Source of the DNA: Ryuthela nishihirai
Lineage: Eukaryota > Arthropoda > Arachnida > Araneae > Heptathelidae
Reading direction: 5' to 3'
DNA: 64,000 nucleotides
Assembly (NCBI GenBank): GCA_038380435.1
Contig: JAWZYU010000005.1
Coordinates: forward strand, 35,486,001-35,550,000
Below, piece by piece: positions 1 through 11,979 of this stretch (positions within the stretch are counted from its first letter, which is position 1; each line of letters starts with the position of its first letter). Made by a program: the position numbers and the translations under genes. The notes below the pieces were generated by a model. That model did not search any database. It was not told the origin of the DNA and saw only the letters and a list, made by a program, of their open reading frames with translations.

Positions 1-62
1 CAAAATATTTTTTTTTCATTTTCCGACTTTAGCACCCGCTAACTGTAGAAATTCGAATTAAT

Positions 63-431
63 GGACGATTGAGTTGGGTTGGGTTGTTTTACCTCTGAGC
101 GACACTTTTTTGCACACCATGGGCTAAATGGCCAGGTCACATGGATCGCGAAGGCTCAGAAAAGGTTGGGGGAGGGGACCCACTGGAACAGCTGTTGGGA
201 GACAGAGGGTAGCCTCCCGTCAAGGCCATCCAGCGTGTTCTATAACGTGCACAGGGTATGGCTCTCCCGCACACGGGGCCACGGTTTAACGTCCCATCCG
301 ACGGACGGCGGCCTTTCCAAGCCCATCGGTGTCCCCTACTGACCGTGGGCAGGGAATTTTGCGGAGATAAATCTCAACGCTGACCCAGCTGGGACTCGAA
401 CCTGGGAACTACAGATTACAGGACGATTGAG
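63..431 (-). mobile_element. SINE A copy, 5'-truncated, with TSD
   Basis: The CAACCC-type tail lies at the left (reverse complement) and the body runs to about 420. Both sides carry GGACGATTGAG (63-73 and 421-431). The tRNA head is cut off within the region after the B box, as expected from incomplete reverse transcription. The long open frame over it is SINE sequence, not a gene. Confidence 0.9.
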
Positions 432-458
432 AAAATACTAATAGTAGTACTTTTTAGT

Positions 459-650
459 ACCTAGCTTGGCTACTGACCTAAGGGACCTGGGTTCGAGCCC
501 CGGGTAAGGCATGGATGTATGTGTCGTTTTTCTGCTGAGGTCCTGCCATCCTCTCAGACCTTCTACTCTGGCATATAAACTGACAGGCTCCTTTCAGACC
601 TATGTGGCAAGCAGCTGCTTGAGGGGTATTTATTTTTTTTTTATTTATAA
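459..650 (+). mobile_element. SINE B copy
   Basis: Starts inside the tRNA-like head (cttggctactgac), then a B box (ggttcgagcccc), the family body (tctgctgaggtcctgcc, ggcaagcagctgcttgag) and a T-rich (ATTT) tail. The first part of the head (A box) is missing. Confidence 0.88.
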
Positions 651-917
651 CATACAAAAAGAATTTTTAAATATTTCCTTTAAACAAAAATGTACTTCTC
701 TCATCCTTGGAGGTAAAATTTTTTCAGGAAGCGGCCCAAACCCTAAACTTCCTTCGAAATTTGTAAAAAAAAAGGTCTAAAAACTGTTTGTTAGTGTAAA
801 CCTCTTGACCATTACTCTCTAACAGCAAACTCTCAGATATTTCGCATGAATATTCGTTCAAATTTTAGCATTTTCCAAATACGAGGATCATTCAATTTAT
901 TGAGATATTAGGAAAAT

Positions 918-1110
918 GTTATGGCCGAGTGGTTAGCGCGCTTGGCTACTGATCTAAGGGACCTGGGTTCGAGCCCCGAGTTAAGGCATGGCTGTTTGTA
1001 TCGTTTTTCTGCTGAGGTCCTGCCATCCTCTCAGACAAACTGACAGGCTCCTGTCAGACCTCTGTGGCAAGCAGCTGCTTGAGGGGGTATTTATTTATTT
1101 TTTAATCAAT
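918..1110 (+). mobile_element. SINE B copy
   Basis: Head with A-box-like ggccgagtggttagcgcgc and B-box ggttcgagcccc, then the standard body and a TATTTATT tail. It lacks about 20 bp in the middle (the ccttctactatggcatata segment). Confidence 0.88.
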
Positions 1111-1140
1111 ATATTTCATCAATAACTATCCAATCAAAAA

Positions 1141-1512
1141 AGCGGTGGGTATCGCTCAGTCGGTAGCACGATAGATTCATAAACTGAACTTCTCAGGTTC
1201 GAGTCCTGGTTGGGCCAGCGTTGAGATTTATCTCCATAAAATTCGTTGCCCTGACCTCGGTCAGTCGGGGACATCGAGTTGGATCCATCCGTCGGATAGA
1301 CGTTAAGCCATGGCGCCGTGTGCCGAAAAGACATACCCTGTGCTCGTTAAAAAACACGCTGCATGGCCTTGACGGGAGGCTACCATCTGTCTCCCAACAG
1401 CTGTCCAGTGGATTCCCTTCCCCTCAAATTTCTCTGAGCCCTCGGTGTTCTTGTGACCTGACCATTTACGACATTGTGTGCATAAAAAGTGCCGCTAAAA
1501 GTTAAACAACCC
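1141..1512 (+). mobile_element. SINE A copy, diverged
   Basis: tRNA-like head with the anticodon-arm region gattcataaactg and B box ggttcgagtcc, then the SINE A body and an AAACAACCCCC tail. It has more substitutions than the young copies. The CAT at the anticodon position supports a tRNA-Met-like origin of the head. Confidence 0.8.
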
Positions 1513-1632
1513 CCATCCAAAGGAATTTGTAATATTATCTATAGAAACAAGAAAGATAAATGTCTGCAGATAGACAGAAAAAGAGAAAATGTTTAGAAAC
1601 CTTTTGCGGGAAAATGAGTTTCGCCGATGTGC

Positions 1633-1897
1633 GAAATCGATGGGCTTGGAAAGGTCGCCGTCCGTCGGATGGGACGTTAAGCCGTAGCCCTGTATACTGG
1701 AGAACCATACCCTGTGCACGTTAAAGAATAAGCTGGATGGCCTTGACGAGATGCTACCATCTGGCTCCCAACAGCTGTTTTAGTAGATCCACTCACCCAA
1801 CTTTCTCTGAGCCTTCGGGGTCCTTGTAACCTGGCCATTAAGCCCATGGATGCAAAAAAAGTGCCACTCAGAGGTAAAACAACCCAAACCTAGATAG
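1633..1897 (+). mobile_element. SINE A copy, 5'-truncated
   Basis: Begins at the gatgggcttggaaagg segment of the body and ends in gtaaaacaacccaaacc. The head is absent. Confidence 0.8.
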
Positions 1898-2636
1898 GAC
1901 TCTATCCCACACCTCCCAATGACCGAACACATGGCATGTAACTGGGGAGCGTGTGTTCGACTGCTACTCATCGGCGAATTTAATTTTTTCCATAAAAGTA
2001 TTTCTTGAATTCTATGTCAATCTGTAATCTGTGTATTTACTATTGACTGAATCTCATAAAAACATTAATTCTTTCTTTTAATGTTTTTTTTAAATATGCT
2101 AAAAAGGATGACCTTGAAACAAAGTCGTTTGAATTAATGTTATTTCTTGAGAAAAATTCTCAATCATATTACGATTATTTAAAAAGCTTGCTCATTAAGC
2201 GAAATTATCTATGAACAGTGATAACTAATATAAAACTGTTATTTCAACTAAAAATTGCACAATTAATAAACAATATTAATATTAGCAGTCGCCGCAATAA
2301 GTTTAAATCGTGTGGTACGCATTTTATACAATACGGTATTAAATTATAAATTTAAATAATATCTTAAGTAGAGACGATTATCAAAAATCAACCGTTCGAT
2401 ATTTCAATACTCGAGAATTCGACTGTTGCGCATCCATACCTTTCAATTCGACTTTCGATTGCTCGAAACCCGTTTGCTATTCAATCGAGTCGATCGATCG
2501 ATCGATCGAATCAGGAACTTGCAAGGCTTTGCAATCTAAATGAAATTTCGTAATATTTCGAAATGATTCAAAATGTCGATAAAATGCAACCAAAATATGC
2601 TGTAATAAGTAAGTAGCCTTTGAATACGATAACCGC
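1898..2636. other. AT-rich stretch, no gene seen
   Basis: No long open frame and no recognised repeat. A short tandem (cgat)n tract sits near 2,492-2,507. Confidence 0.5.
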
Positions 2637-3241
2637 AGGCGCGGGGGTGGCTCAGTCGGTATCGTGCCAGACTCATAATCTGCAGTTCCAGGTTCGAGTC
2701 CCGCCTGGGTCAGCGTTGAGATTTATCTGCGCAAAATTCCCAGCCTTTCCCACAGTCAGTAAGGAACATCGATGGACTTAAAAAAAAAGCCGCCGTCCGT
2801 TGGATGGGATGTTAAGCCGTGGTTCTGCGTGCGGGAGAGCCATACCCTGTGCACTTTAAAGAACACACTGGATGGCCTTGACGGGAGGCTATCATCTGTC
2901 TCCTAACAGCTGTTCCAGTGGGTCCCGTCCTCCAACCTTTTCTGAGCCTTCGGGGTACAGTCGATCAAAAAAGTATCCGAACGCTATGGTTGATTACAGA
3001 ATTCGGAAAAAATATCTGGCAATGATTTTTTTTAGAAAATATTGATCTGGCAGCCTTCGTGTCACGTGACACTAAGGTTGCCAAATCACTAATTTCCAAA
3101 AAAATCGTTGCCAGATATTTTTTCAGAATTCTGTAATCAACCATAGTGTTCGGATACTTTTTTGAGCGGCTGTACTTGTGACCTGGCCATTTAGCCTATG
3201 GTGTGCAAAAAAGTGCCGCTCAGAGGTAAAACAACCCAACG
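2637..3241 (+). mobile_element. SINE A copy interrupted by a MITE
   Basis: The head has actcataatctg (CAT at the anticodon position), a B box, the family body and an acaacccaac end. The body is split after gagccttcggggta by the TA-flanked palindromic MITE at 2,958-3,172 and resumes with cttgtgacctggcc. Confidence 0.85.
2958..3172. mobile_element. Tc1-type palindromic MITE (family D)
   Basis: Starts CAGTCGATCAAAAAAGTATC and ends with the near-exact reverse complement, with TA on both sides (2,956-2,957 and 3,173-3,174). It is almost fully self-complementary around ...tgtcacgtgaca.... No coding capacity. TA duplication and the CAGT... end are standard for Tc1/mariner elements, so a transposase in trans is inferred. 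Confidence 0.88.
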
Positions 3242-4234
3242 ACCGCATATCTGATAATGCTCTGGAATCATTGCTGCATCTTTCGATATTTGACTCACAT
3301 TCTATTCGTTGACAGTTGATTTTCTGTTACGAAATGGATACATACATCCTCAAACAGCCACGGAGGTTAAACCATGGAATCATCATGGAAGTCAAACCCA
3401 AAGGCTTCAGTTACAGTTTCGATTTTCAATGGCTAGTTGTTTTCATTTGAACCAGGCGAGAACGTGTAACAATTATTCATAACGTGCCATGGTATCGCGA
3501 GGTGTTCGACGTGTTGTGAAGAATACCATTTGTTTGTAATAGAACAGACAGTTGAATTTGAAATGCGATTGAATTCCGTATTGAATTTTTATGTGTGCGC
3601 AAAAAGTTCACATTGCCTTATGTAGGAGTTACAAAAAACAGTCACTTAGTTAATTGCTGAGTGAGCATAAGTAATAAGTTTATTTAGATATTGTTTAATA
3701 TGCAGCCTAATTAACAGAAAAAGCAATTATGGGTCATTGTCTTCTAAGAATATTTAATTTGTGTGCTTAAGTGTAGTAAGTTATTAATTAACAACAAATG
3801 AGAGGACTTTTTATTATTGAGAATTATCCTGAAGTGCCGAACCTCCAAAAATTTCGGATTGTAAGTAAGTTGAGTGTTTATAAGCCTCGAAAACTATTTT
3901 ATTTTACATTTGCTAATCAGTTTGTGAATTTATATATGAATTTTAATTTGATCATTTATTTATCAAGTAAATTAATCAAAATTGTCATCTTCTTGTAAAC
4001 AATAGCTTGTTGTATCTATGAAATAATTTCATTTAACATTTTTTCAATTATTTCGAAACCACTACAAGTACTACCAAATAATTTTTACTGAAATTCCGTA
4101 ACAATATTATGACAGCAACCTCGCATTTAAAGGTCTGTTATTTTCAAATAACTCAACAGAATATATTTTAGATTTAAACAACGTGAATCCAAATGCAAAG
4201 GTTATGATTCTTCCTTATTAACCCCACTTCAGTT
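3242..4234. other. No gene seen
   Basis: AT-rich DNA. The longest open frame (3,798-3,998, 66 residues) has no recognisable domain and I take it as chance. Confidence 0.45.
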
Positions 4235-5030
4235 TTGGACCAAATTCTGATTGAGATCGTCAAGCAGATTTATGCACGTCTCACGTTTGCAGCAATTGAT
4301 AATGGAAAGTGGCTGAACTCTGAAGAATTATTATGGATTGCATTCAATAAGATTGAAGTTTCTTGTGCTGAGGTCATCCAGTCTATCGGATTGGATGATA
4401 GACGAAGTTCTTCCCACAGTTGGGTTGGGTTGTTTTACCTCCGAGCGGCACTTTTTTGCACATCATGGGCTAAATGGCCAGGTCACATGGATCCTGAAAG
4501 GCTCAGAGAAGGTTGGGGGAGGGTACCCACTGGAACAGCTGTTGGGAGACAGATGGCAGCCTCCCGTCAAGGCCATCCAGCGTGTTCTTTAACGTGCACT
4601 CTCCCGCACGGCTTAACGTCCCATCCGACGGCTTAACGTCCCATCCGACGGACGGCGGCCTTTTCAAGCCCATCGGTGTCCCCTACTGACCGTGGGCAGG
4701 GCGGGGAATTTTGCGGAGATAAATCTCAACGCTGACCCAGCTGGGACTCGAACCTGGGAACTACAGATTACGAGCCTGGCGCGCTACCGACTGAGCCACC
4801 CCCGCCCCTCTTCCCACAGTATATCATCAATTTTGTAGGATTTGAAAAGCTTTCTGAACACATCACCGAAGTTAATGTTCAGTGGAGAGGCAATTTAGAA
4901 ACGGATGAGATGTCGAAGAGTTGGTTGTTTCACTCAAGTGGAGTTTATCAGCGAAGATCGCAGCGCCTTCAAAATCTCCATTCAAATTTCCTGCGAATTA
5001 TCATCAAAATCTTGAGCCCTTAGCACATAT
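4235..5030. other. Unresolved decayed sequence split by SINE A
   Basis: Moderate-complexity DNA on both sides of the SINE at 4,421-4,808. Short open frames exist on both strands and stop soon after the SINE is removed. I recognise no family. It could be a decayed exon or an old element. Confidence 0.25.
4409..4820 (-). mobile_element. SINE A copy with TSD
   Basis: Full length in reverse orientation (4,421-4,808), flanked by TCTTCCCACAGT on both sides (4,409-4,420 and 4,809-4,820). A short segment including cttaacgtcccatccgacgg is duplicated internally near 4,612-4,645. Confidence 0.92.
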
Positions 5031-6105
5031 AACTCCAGCCAAGTGTCGAAATTACAATTTTTGGACCTCCTAACCAACAATTATAACGGAGCCCCCTTCC
5101 CAAAAAATATTCTTATATTAAAACAAGATTTCTTTAAACCAAGTTCACAAACCAAAATTCTGTGCACAAATATAGAATAACCATTACTAGTTAAATGACT
5201 TTAATCTTCGGAAAAGGTCATTGTTTTAAGGTGTCATATTTCTGCGATCCCTCTGAAGTTCGAACCCCAAAGCGACGTATTGCCCTTCACCCTCCACCGT
5301 TTCTCACCTTAGCTTATATTATTTTCCTATGTAAAGTACCTATATTTATATACAATACCTATATTATATATTTATATAAAATACATATATTTATATCCTA
5401 CCTAAAAACTTCTTCTTAATAAACAAAATCCAGTAAGCCCAGCTAAAAATATTTGATGTTTGATATATGAAAATATTTGAATATATGTGAAGATATTTTC
5501 AAATACCACAACAAAAAAAACTCGCAGTTGTGAAACCATCATATTAATCAGAGATAGACAGGTGTAAGAAAAAAAAAATCACACCATCAATTCCCGGGTT
5601 CGAACTCGCTACCTAATGATTACGCACCAGTTGCTCTGAAGTACTGGTGAGCGTTGGAAGAAGTGATGCTCAGATGTAAAACAACGCAACTTAAAGTCGA
5701 ATACCATCAGTCAAAACACAGCAGATTTATTAGAAAAAACATATGTCACAATTTTTCGCAAATATTCTACAAAAAATGTACTTTTTTTCACTCTTTTTGT
5801 TTACATCCTAAGTCAAGTCTTCTCGTTTTGGAAAATACATGGATGCAGTAGTTACAGTTCTCTTATTAGGTTAGTGATTCGCTGATAAAATTTTGTTGGT
5901 TGAAAAACTGTCACTACCAATATCGTGATGACAAAATATGTGTGAAGTTATCCTTGGTTTAGTGGATTGATGTTATAGGTTGATTCGATATCAAATAATA
6001 GACATAAATGAATATAGAGATAAAGATATAATATAGAATAAGAGATATATTTTTGGACCGTAATTCACACACCCTCCCAGTAAGAGTTGAAAGCAGATTG
6101 AAAGT
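5031..6105. other. No gene seen; tRNA-like fragment at 5,590-5,650
   Basis: AT-rich DNA with short chance frames. Near 5,597 cccgggttcgaactcg resembles a B box followed by tRNA-like sequence, perhaps an old SINE relic. Confidence 0.35.
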
Positions 6106-6109
6106 TACA

Positions 6110-6300
6110 ATATTTTTTTTTACTAATAGTAGTGGCGAAGCTGGAATAATATCATTGGAGACAACGAAACTTCGCAGACGATGCACCGTCGGGCATCGTA
6201 ACTCATTGGTTGATTGAGCTATCAATCAGTTGTCATTCAACTAATAATCTTTGATCTACGAGATCATTGATTGATGAACAAGTATACAAACGCAGACAAG
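6110..6300. mobile_element. MITE-like repeat, family C, diverged
   Basis: Shares ttggttgattgagctatcaa and the following gatctacgag/tgatctatga block with 42,680-42,845. Both contain gaagtt/aacttcgcag-type inverted ends. Non-coding. Assigned only by similarity between the two copies. Confidence 0.45.
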
Positions 6301-6740
6301 CTGCCTTGCTCTAGGGCAGTTTGAGTAAGGCGCAGCTGCTTTGCTATTGGTCAGCCCTTTCCAACCAAAACTTCGGGAAGAGCCACTAGGAAAGAAACTA
6401 TATTCTTAAAGAGTCGCAGGAAAAATTATCTTCTTAAGAAACGAAAACATAGGTTTCTAATGAGTCATCATCATCATCCTCAAGCAGCCATGGGCTACGG
6501 AGGTCCAATCAGACCGCACAATTTAGTTCTTCAAGCATATCTGTCCTGAGCTATATCTTCTACATCTGACCACTGCATACCAACTCTAACACGGTCCTGT
6601 TTGACATTGTCAGCCCACAGCATCTTTAGGCACACTGTTCATAACCCTATTTGCTAATCGATAATTATCCATACGGGCAACATGGTAAACCAACGGAGTC
6701 TCTCTCTGCAAAATATGCTGCTTAAAGGAGGTTGCCGACT

Positions 6741-7058
6741 CCTTTGCCTAACCTGCAAAATTCCCCGCCCTGCCCACGGTCAGTAGGGGACACCGATGGA
6801 CTTGGAAAGGCCGCCGTCCGTCGGATGGGACGTTAAGCCGTGGCCCCGTGTGCGGGAGAGCCATACCCCGTGCACGTTAAAGAACACGCTGGATGGCCTT
6901 GACGGGAAGGCTACCATCTGTCTCCCAACAGCTGTTCCAGTGGGTCCCCTCCCCCAACCTTCTCTGAGCCTTCGGGGTCCTTGTGACCTGGCCATTTAGC
7001 CCATGGTGTGCAAAAAGTGCCGCTCAGAGGTAAAACAACCCAACCCTTTGCCTAACCT
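6741..7058 (+). mobile_element. SINE A copy, 5'-truncated, with TSD
   Basis: Body 6,755-7,044, flanked by CCTTTGCCTAACCT (6,741-6,754 and 7,045-7,058). The tRNA head is missing. It lies in the 3' part of the RTE relic. Confidence 0.92.
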
Positions 7059-7177
7059 CATCCAATCCAAATCCACAAATGAAAATTCCTACATCTAATA
7101 ACTTGATAGATGTAGACTCATTCAGACAATTCATTCTTATGCAGCCCATCAGGTGAAACCCATGTGTACTTATTGTG

Positions 7178-7459
7178 TCACCGTGTTTTGTAATAAGTGT
7201 TAGTTATTCTGAAACCATTGAGTTTACTTACCTGTGGGAGACGTTTTCCATTGTCATTGCAGCTACCAATACCAAAAGGGCCTATCACCCCTCCCCAAAC
7301 GTTAGAGTCAGTACCATCTTTGGCATTGAAGTCGCCTAGAACAAGGGTAATATCTCCTTTCTTGACAGAATTCAAAATATCCTGAAGTTGTCTGTAAAAC
7401 CTTTCCTTCTCATCCTCATCAGTATCCTCAGTGGGGGTATAACAGCAGATAACATTCAA
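7178..7459 (-). pseudogene. LINE endonuclease (APE-type) fragment
   Basis: 93 residues of an exonuclease-endonuclease-phosphatase domain. It has the YTPTED segment that follows the central beta strand, then GDFNAKDG (residues about 42-49), the usual metal-binding D-x-N motif of APE-type LINE endonucleases, and a SCNDNGKRL block. In an active LINE this nuclease nicks target DNA to prime reverse transcription. The frame is open only because the fragment is short: the N-terminal half continues to the right beyond two SINEs and a stop lies soon after. No reverse transcriptase follows. Confidence 0.85.
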
Positions 7460-7461
7460 GT

Positions 7462-7880
7462 CTTTAATGCTTGTCGGGGCGCGGGTGGCTCAGTCGGTAG
7501 CGCGCCAGGCTCGTAATCTGTAGTTCCCAGGTTCGAGTCCCAGCTGGGTCAGCGTTGAGATTTATCTCCGCAAAATTCCCCGCCCTGCCCACGGTCAGTA
7601 GGGGACACCGATGGGCTTGGAAAGGCCGCCGTCCGTCGGATGGGACGTTAAGCCGTGGCCCCGTGTGTGGGAGAGCCATACCCTGTGCACGTTAAAGAAC
7701 ACGCTGGATGGCCTTGACGGGAGGCTACCATCTGTCTCCCAACAGCTGTTCCAGTGGGTCCCCTCCCCCAACCTTCTCTGAGCCTTCGGGGTCCATGTGA
7801 CCTGGCCATTTAGCCCATGGTGTGCAAAAAAGTGCCGCTCAGAGGTAAAACAACCCAACAACCCAACTTTAATGCTTGTC
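7462..7880 (+). mobile_element. SINE A copy, full length, with TSD
   Basis: Head ggggcgcgggtggctcagtc through the CAACCCAACAACCCAA tail (7,476-7,866), flanked by CTTTAATGCTTGTC (7,462-7,475 and 7,867-7,880). Inserted in the LINE endonuclease. Confidence 0.95.
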
Positions 7881-7890
7881 TTAAATTTTG

Positions 7891-8112
7891 CTGCAAGAAA
7901 AAAAAATACACCTCAAGCAGCTGCTTGCCACAGAGGTCTGACAGGAGCCTGTCAGTTTATATGCCATAGTAGAAGGTCTGTGAGGATGGTAGGACCTCAG
8001 CAGAAAAACAACACCACACAACCATGCCTTACCCGGGGCTCGAACCCAGGTCCCTTGCGGATCAGTAGCCAAGCGTGCTAACCACTTGGCCATGGGACGG
8101 CACTGTAAGAAA
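7891..8112 (-). mobile_element. SINE B copy with TSD
   Basis: Reverse-oriented full copy (about 7,901-8,102) with B box (ggctcgaaccc on this strand) and head gccatgggacgg. CTGCAAGAAA (7,891-7,900) and CTGTAAGAAA (8,103-8,112) flank it. It splits the endonuclease reading frame. Confidence 0.88.
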
Positions 8113-8420
8113 CCTTTCATTAATGCACTCATATCCTAGAAGAACATCATTAGCGTGTATGCTGAGAAGCAGACCTACGCCTTGGTGATGCTTATTATCT
8201 TCCATCCCTGAAAAGAGAAATTTAACATTATTTTTAAGAATCTGACCTTTTTCTAAGAATCTAAGAATCTTAAAAAAAGAAATCTTTCTTTTTTTAAGAA
8301 TCTGACCTTTTTTCTGTCCATTTGGTTTCTTGCAAGCCGAGAATACCTAGATTATAACCGTAGAATTCTTGTGCGAGGACATCAAGAGAATAAGATCTGT
8401 GCAGAGTCCTCACATTCTAA

Positions 8421-9660
8421 CTTCCTATGGAGAGAAAATGGTTAGTGGGATGTTTAAAGAAATATGTTTATTGAGAGAGGGAATGCCGACAATATCAAAC
8501 AGTCCCCTAATCGCAGGCATGGGGCAAAAACTCGTTCCCCCACCTCTAAAGGCTGAAGTCATCTACACTAAAAGACTTCCCCCAATGTAAGATTTGACGA
8601 TGCCAGTAGAAGCAAAGAGTTCAGGTGCCTGCGATAACCTTTGCTCAGGATTATCCACCAGCTGATAAAACATATCCTGTAAATCTATTCACTTGGGGCT
8701 GTCAACCCCCAAACAAACGGAAAGCACAGCAGATGATTTTTCCTCTACAGAAGCCCACCAGTGCAGCAAATTCAGGATCCATAATCAAGCTCAGAGCCTT
8801 ATTTCAGTCCAGTCCGGTAGGTTTATATAGTCAGCACCAGGACCCTGTGTTGTTTAGCACTCCTCTGCAGGGTAGTAAAAAGAGATAAGTAGCCATAGTT
8901 GTTCAGATCAGTAGAGCGTACTAGTCTGTCAGCCCTCCCCTTCCGTCCACTTCCACAAGAAAGTGTCTCTTTTAAAAGGTACTAAAGGCCTGCACCACGA
9001 GAAGGCGGGGTCGGGCATAAGGTGCTAGGCCTGGCTGGTTCTATGCATCATCACAGGCAATTAGTGCATAACTCTCCTTCCAGAGAAATACATATATATA
9101 TATAATTTTAAGGATCAAGAAAATATCGATTAGAAAAACAAATATATATGTATTTAATGAGAATATGAATTGGCTAAATCGTTTAATTATGCACCTAAAA
9201 TATTTGGTCAAAAAATTGGAAGAAATGATCCAGTAATCGGATGCGGGTTTGACGGGCTTGATAGGTAGTCAAAGTGGTCGTCGAACACGGATATGTGCAC
9301 CCCGGATGGGAGTAAATGGGTAGACCTCTCAGAAGCGTCATTTTTTTTTAAAATCCACAAAAAATGTACAATTATTTATCTTTTCCGTTTTGAACATTTG
9401 ATTCCATTTTAAGAAAAGTGAAGAGCAAATAACATAAATCAAGTTTTCTGTCATCAAGTCATCTGTCATCATCAAGTTTTCTGTAGTCTCCTTCTCCTCT
9501 CTGTCTGAGCACCTAACATGTTATCAGAAGATCTTGGGTTCGGATCCCACACGGTTAAAGACAATTTTTCCTCTATATTTATTCTATCTCTAGTCTCATT
9601 TTTTCGTTAACCTTCCCTTTAACAAATTGCGAAGGTTCAATTTGGCGTAATAGGGACACA
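8421..9660. other. No gene recognised
   Basis: Two short open frames (8,369-8,590; 8,625-8,888) have no domain; the first overlaps LINE antisense. The segment right of 8,420 could be 5' untranslated LINE sequence. Near 9,535-9,560 cttgggttcggatccca looks like a B box of a tRNA relic. Confidence 0.4.
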
Positions 9661-9679
9661 GCATAGAAACCAAACCGTC

Positions 9680-10275
9680 CAGTTGCCGAGTGGTTAACGC
9701 GCTTGGCTACTGATCTAAAGGACCTGGGTTCGGGTCTCGGATAAAGCATGGACATTTGTTTTTCTGTTGAGGTCTTGCCATCCTCGCAGACCTTCTACTA
9801 TGGCATATTAACTCAGTCTGCTGTTAGACCTGTGGGTTGGGTTGTTTTACCTCTGAGCAGCAATTTTTTGCACACCATGGGCTAAATGGCCAATCCACAA
9901 GGACCCCGAAGGCTCAGAGAAGGTTGAGGGAGGGGACCCACTGGAACAGCTGTTGGGAGACAGATGGTAGCCTCCTGTCTAGGCCATCCAGCGTGTTCTT
10001 TAACGTGCACAGGGTATGGCTCTCTCGCACACGGAGCCACGGCTTAACGTCCCATCCGACGGACGGCGCCTTTCCAAGCCCATCGGTGTCCCATACTGAC
10101 TGTGGGCAGGGCAGGGAGTTTTGCGGAGATAAGTCTCAACACTGACCCAGGTGGGACTCGAACCTGGGAACTACAGATTACGAGCCTGGCGCGCTACCGA
10201 CTGAGCCATCCCCGCCCCTGTCAGGCCTGTGTGTCCAAGCAACTGTTTGAGGGGGTATTTATTATTATTATATAG
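9680..10275 (+). mobile_element. SINE B split by SINE A
   Basis: SINE B head and body occupy 9,680-9,832, and the end ctgtcaggcctgtgtg...gagggggtatttatta resumes at about 10,219. The insertion is the SINE A at 9,833-10,218. Confidence 0.85.
9833..10218 (-). mobile_element. SINE A copy nested in SINE B
   Basis: Complete reverse copy. Near-identical flanks GTTAGACCTGTG and GTCAGGCCTGTG are its target duplication inside the SINE B consensus. It dates SINE A as active after this SINE B copy. Confidence 0.9.
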
Positions 10276-11361
10276 AAGCCAGAACATGCTTGAAAACGTA
10301 ATGTATATACTTCATCCTTTCTACAAAAGGAATTTATAGGAGTTCTCATGGCAGGATTTACACTTCTGGTGCCCCTAGGAACATGAAGTAGTAGTGCGTC
10401 CTTATGTCAAGTAGTTTTTTTTAAATCAAAATTACTAATTTTATATTCTTTCAAAACCATGCAGAAAGAAAGTAATATAATAATTTTAATGATAACACAG
10501 TGTTAGTTATATTAAAATTAAAAAATTTTTAATACTACATATATTTATGATAGACATAACTTTGTTACTTAAATAATGGGAAATCCGGCCTGGGATTGCT
10601 GGTCCAATGGGAAGCAACAGTGGTAATTCTTTTTTTGAAATTCCAATTTTGGAATTCCACAAGCTTTCATTCGACACATAACTCATCAATATCGGTCAAC
10701 GGGGTGGGAAGATATGGTCGTTCCCTCATTGCTTTCTTGAACCCTAAGAAAAGGGGGATTACGAAAAGCGTTCTTCCACTTTATATTCCAAACTCGAGGG
10801 CCCACGGTTACGAGTTTAGTGTCAAATGGAAGCTTGTGATATGGGGATTAATGTGGGCTACTCCGAGAAAAAAGTGGGTAGAAATTTCACAGGGATCGAT
10901 TTCAACAAGTTCTATTGCAAATTTAAGCTTGTGACGAATAAAATTCCGTGGGCTATCCCAAATCACACCCCAACTTATTCCCTTCCTCAAAAATATGAGC
11001 GGGGGAACAGGGGTCGATCTTTACGATGAAAACAAAGTGGTAGAAGTTCCAAAAGGTGTTTTTAGCGACAAAGTAAAATGTATAAATAAAAATTTTAAAA
11101 ATAATCATTATCACTCTGAGAAGTTAAACATGAAACTAAAGCATGCCAATGATGAAATTACTATTTCGTATTCCTTTTTTTTTAATTATTTTTATTATCG
11201 TATTCCCTTCAACGGAAGATAGGGCGCGGGTAATTTTTAAGGGAAGAAAATACTCCCCCTCCCCTACATAAAGAACGGATGTTACTTAGTAGCTCTATTT
11301 GGCTTTCCATACAACCACATAGACATGTCTGATAGTTTAATAGCCAGGTACGATAACTACT
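10276..11361. other. No gene recognised
   Basis: 10,596-11,222 holds overlapping open frames on both strands with no domain and no splice logic. I could not place it in any family. Confidence 0.35.
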
Positions 11362-11769
11362 AGACCAGTTATGGGGGCGGGGGTAGCTCAGTCGGTAGCG
11401 CGCCAGGCTCGTAATCTGTAGTTCCGAGGTTTGAGTTCCAGCTGGGTCAGCGTTGAGATTTATCTCCGCAAAATTCCCCGCCTTGCCCACGGTCATTAGG
11501 GGACACTGATGGGCTTGGAAAGGCCACCGTCCGTCGGATGGGGCGTTAAGCCGTGGCCCCGTGTGCGGGATAGCCATACCCTGTGCACGTTAAAGAACAC
11601 GCTGGATGGCCTTGACGGGAGGCTACCATCTGTCTCCCAACAGCTGCTCCAGTGGGTCCCCTCCCCCAACCTTCTCTGAGCCTTCAGGGTCCATGTGACC
11701 TGGCCATTTAGCCCATGGTGTGCAAAAAAGTGCCGCTCAGAGGTAAAACAACCCAAGACCAGTTATGGG
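11362..11769 (+). mobile_element. SINE A copy, full length, with TSD
   Basis: Body 11,376-11,755 between two copies of AGACCAGTTATGGG (11,362-11,375; 11,756-11,769). Confidence 0.95.
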
Positions 11770-11979
11770 CTGGTCAGTAGTTAAATCGACATCCTACCAT
11801 TCTTTGAAGTGAAAACGAAACCAACAAGTGATTTCATCATCGGTAAGCATTAGCTTTTTTTTTACTGTGTAGTGCGAGAAAGTTTTTTTTCCCCTTTATA
11901 TTTTTGAATGATTCCAAAAGTAAAGGTCTAATGGTGAAATAGCTCATGAATGATATCACGAAGAGACTAATTTACTGGG

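Larger units (their letters stand above)
6465..8420 (-). pseudogene. RTE-class LINE relic, internally deleted, with three nested SINEs
   Basis: Minus-strand LINE remnant. From the right: the start of the endonuclease domain near 8,420 (minus-strand reading NVRTLH, then GILGLQETKW near 8,310-8,345), continuing past two SINEs (7,907-8,100 and 7,476-7,866) into the open segment 7,178-7,459. It then jumps to the 3' end of the element (about 6,465-6,740), which ends in a (catcat)n tract, that is ATGATG repeats on the coding strand. The reverse transcriptase domain is absent, so a large internal deletion lies near 7,045-7,170. A third SINE A sits at 6,755-7,044. The 3' (ATG)n-type tail and QETKW-type endonuclease point to RTE/BovB-like LINEs (family knowledge). 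Dead element. Confidence 0.8.

Noticed and set aside
79..342. ~87-codon open frame, repeated many times in the window
   Set aside because: It is the reverse-strand translation of SINE A; boundaries coincide with the repeat and its target duplications.
511..780. Open frame starting in SINE B (also seen at 43,013, 59,230 and elsewhere)
   Set aside because: SINE B sequence running into flanking DNA; no conserved domain.
7476..7550. Possible functional tRNA gene at SINE A heads
   Set aside because: Internal promoter boxes are present, but the acceptor stem does not close and the sequence continues into the SINE body.
10596..10990. Overlapping open frames on both strands
   Set aside because: No domain, no splice sites consistent with an exon, and similar length on both strands suggests chance.
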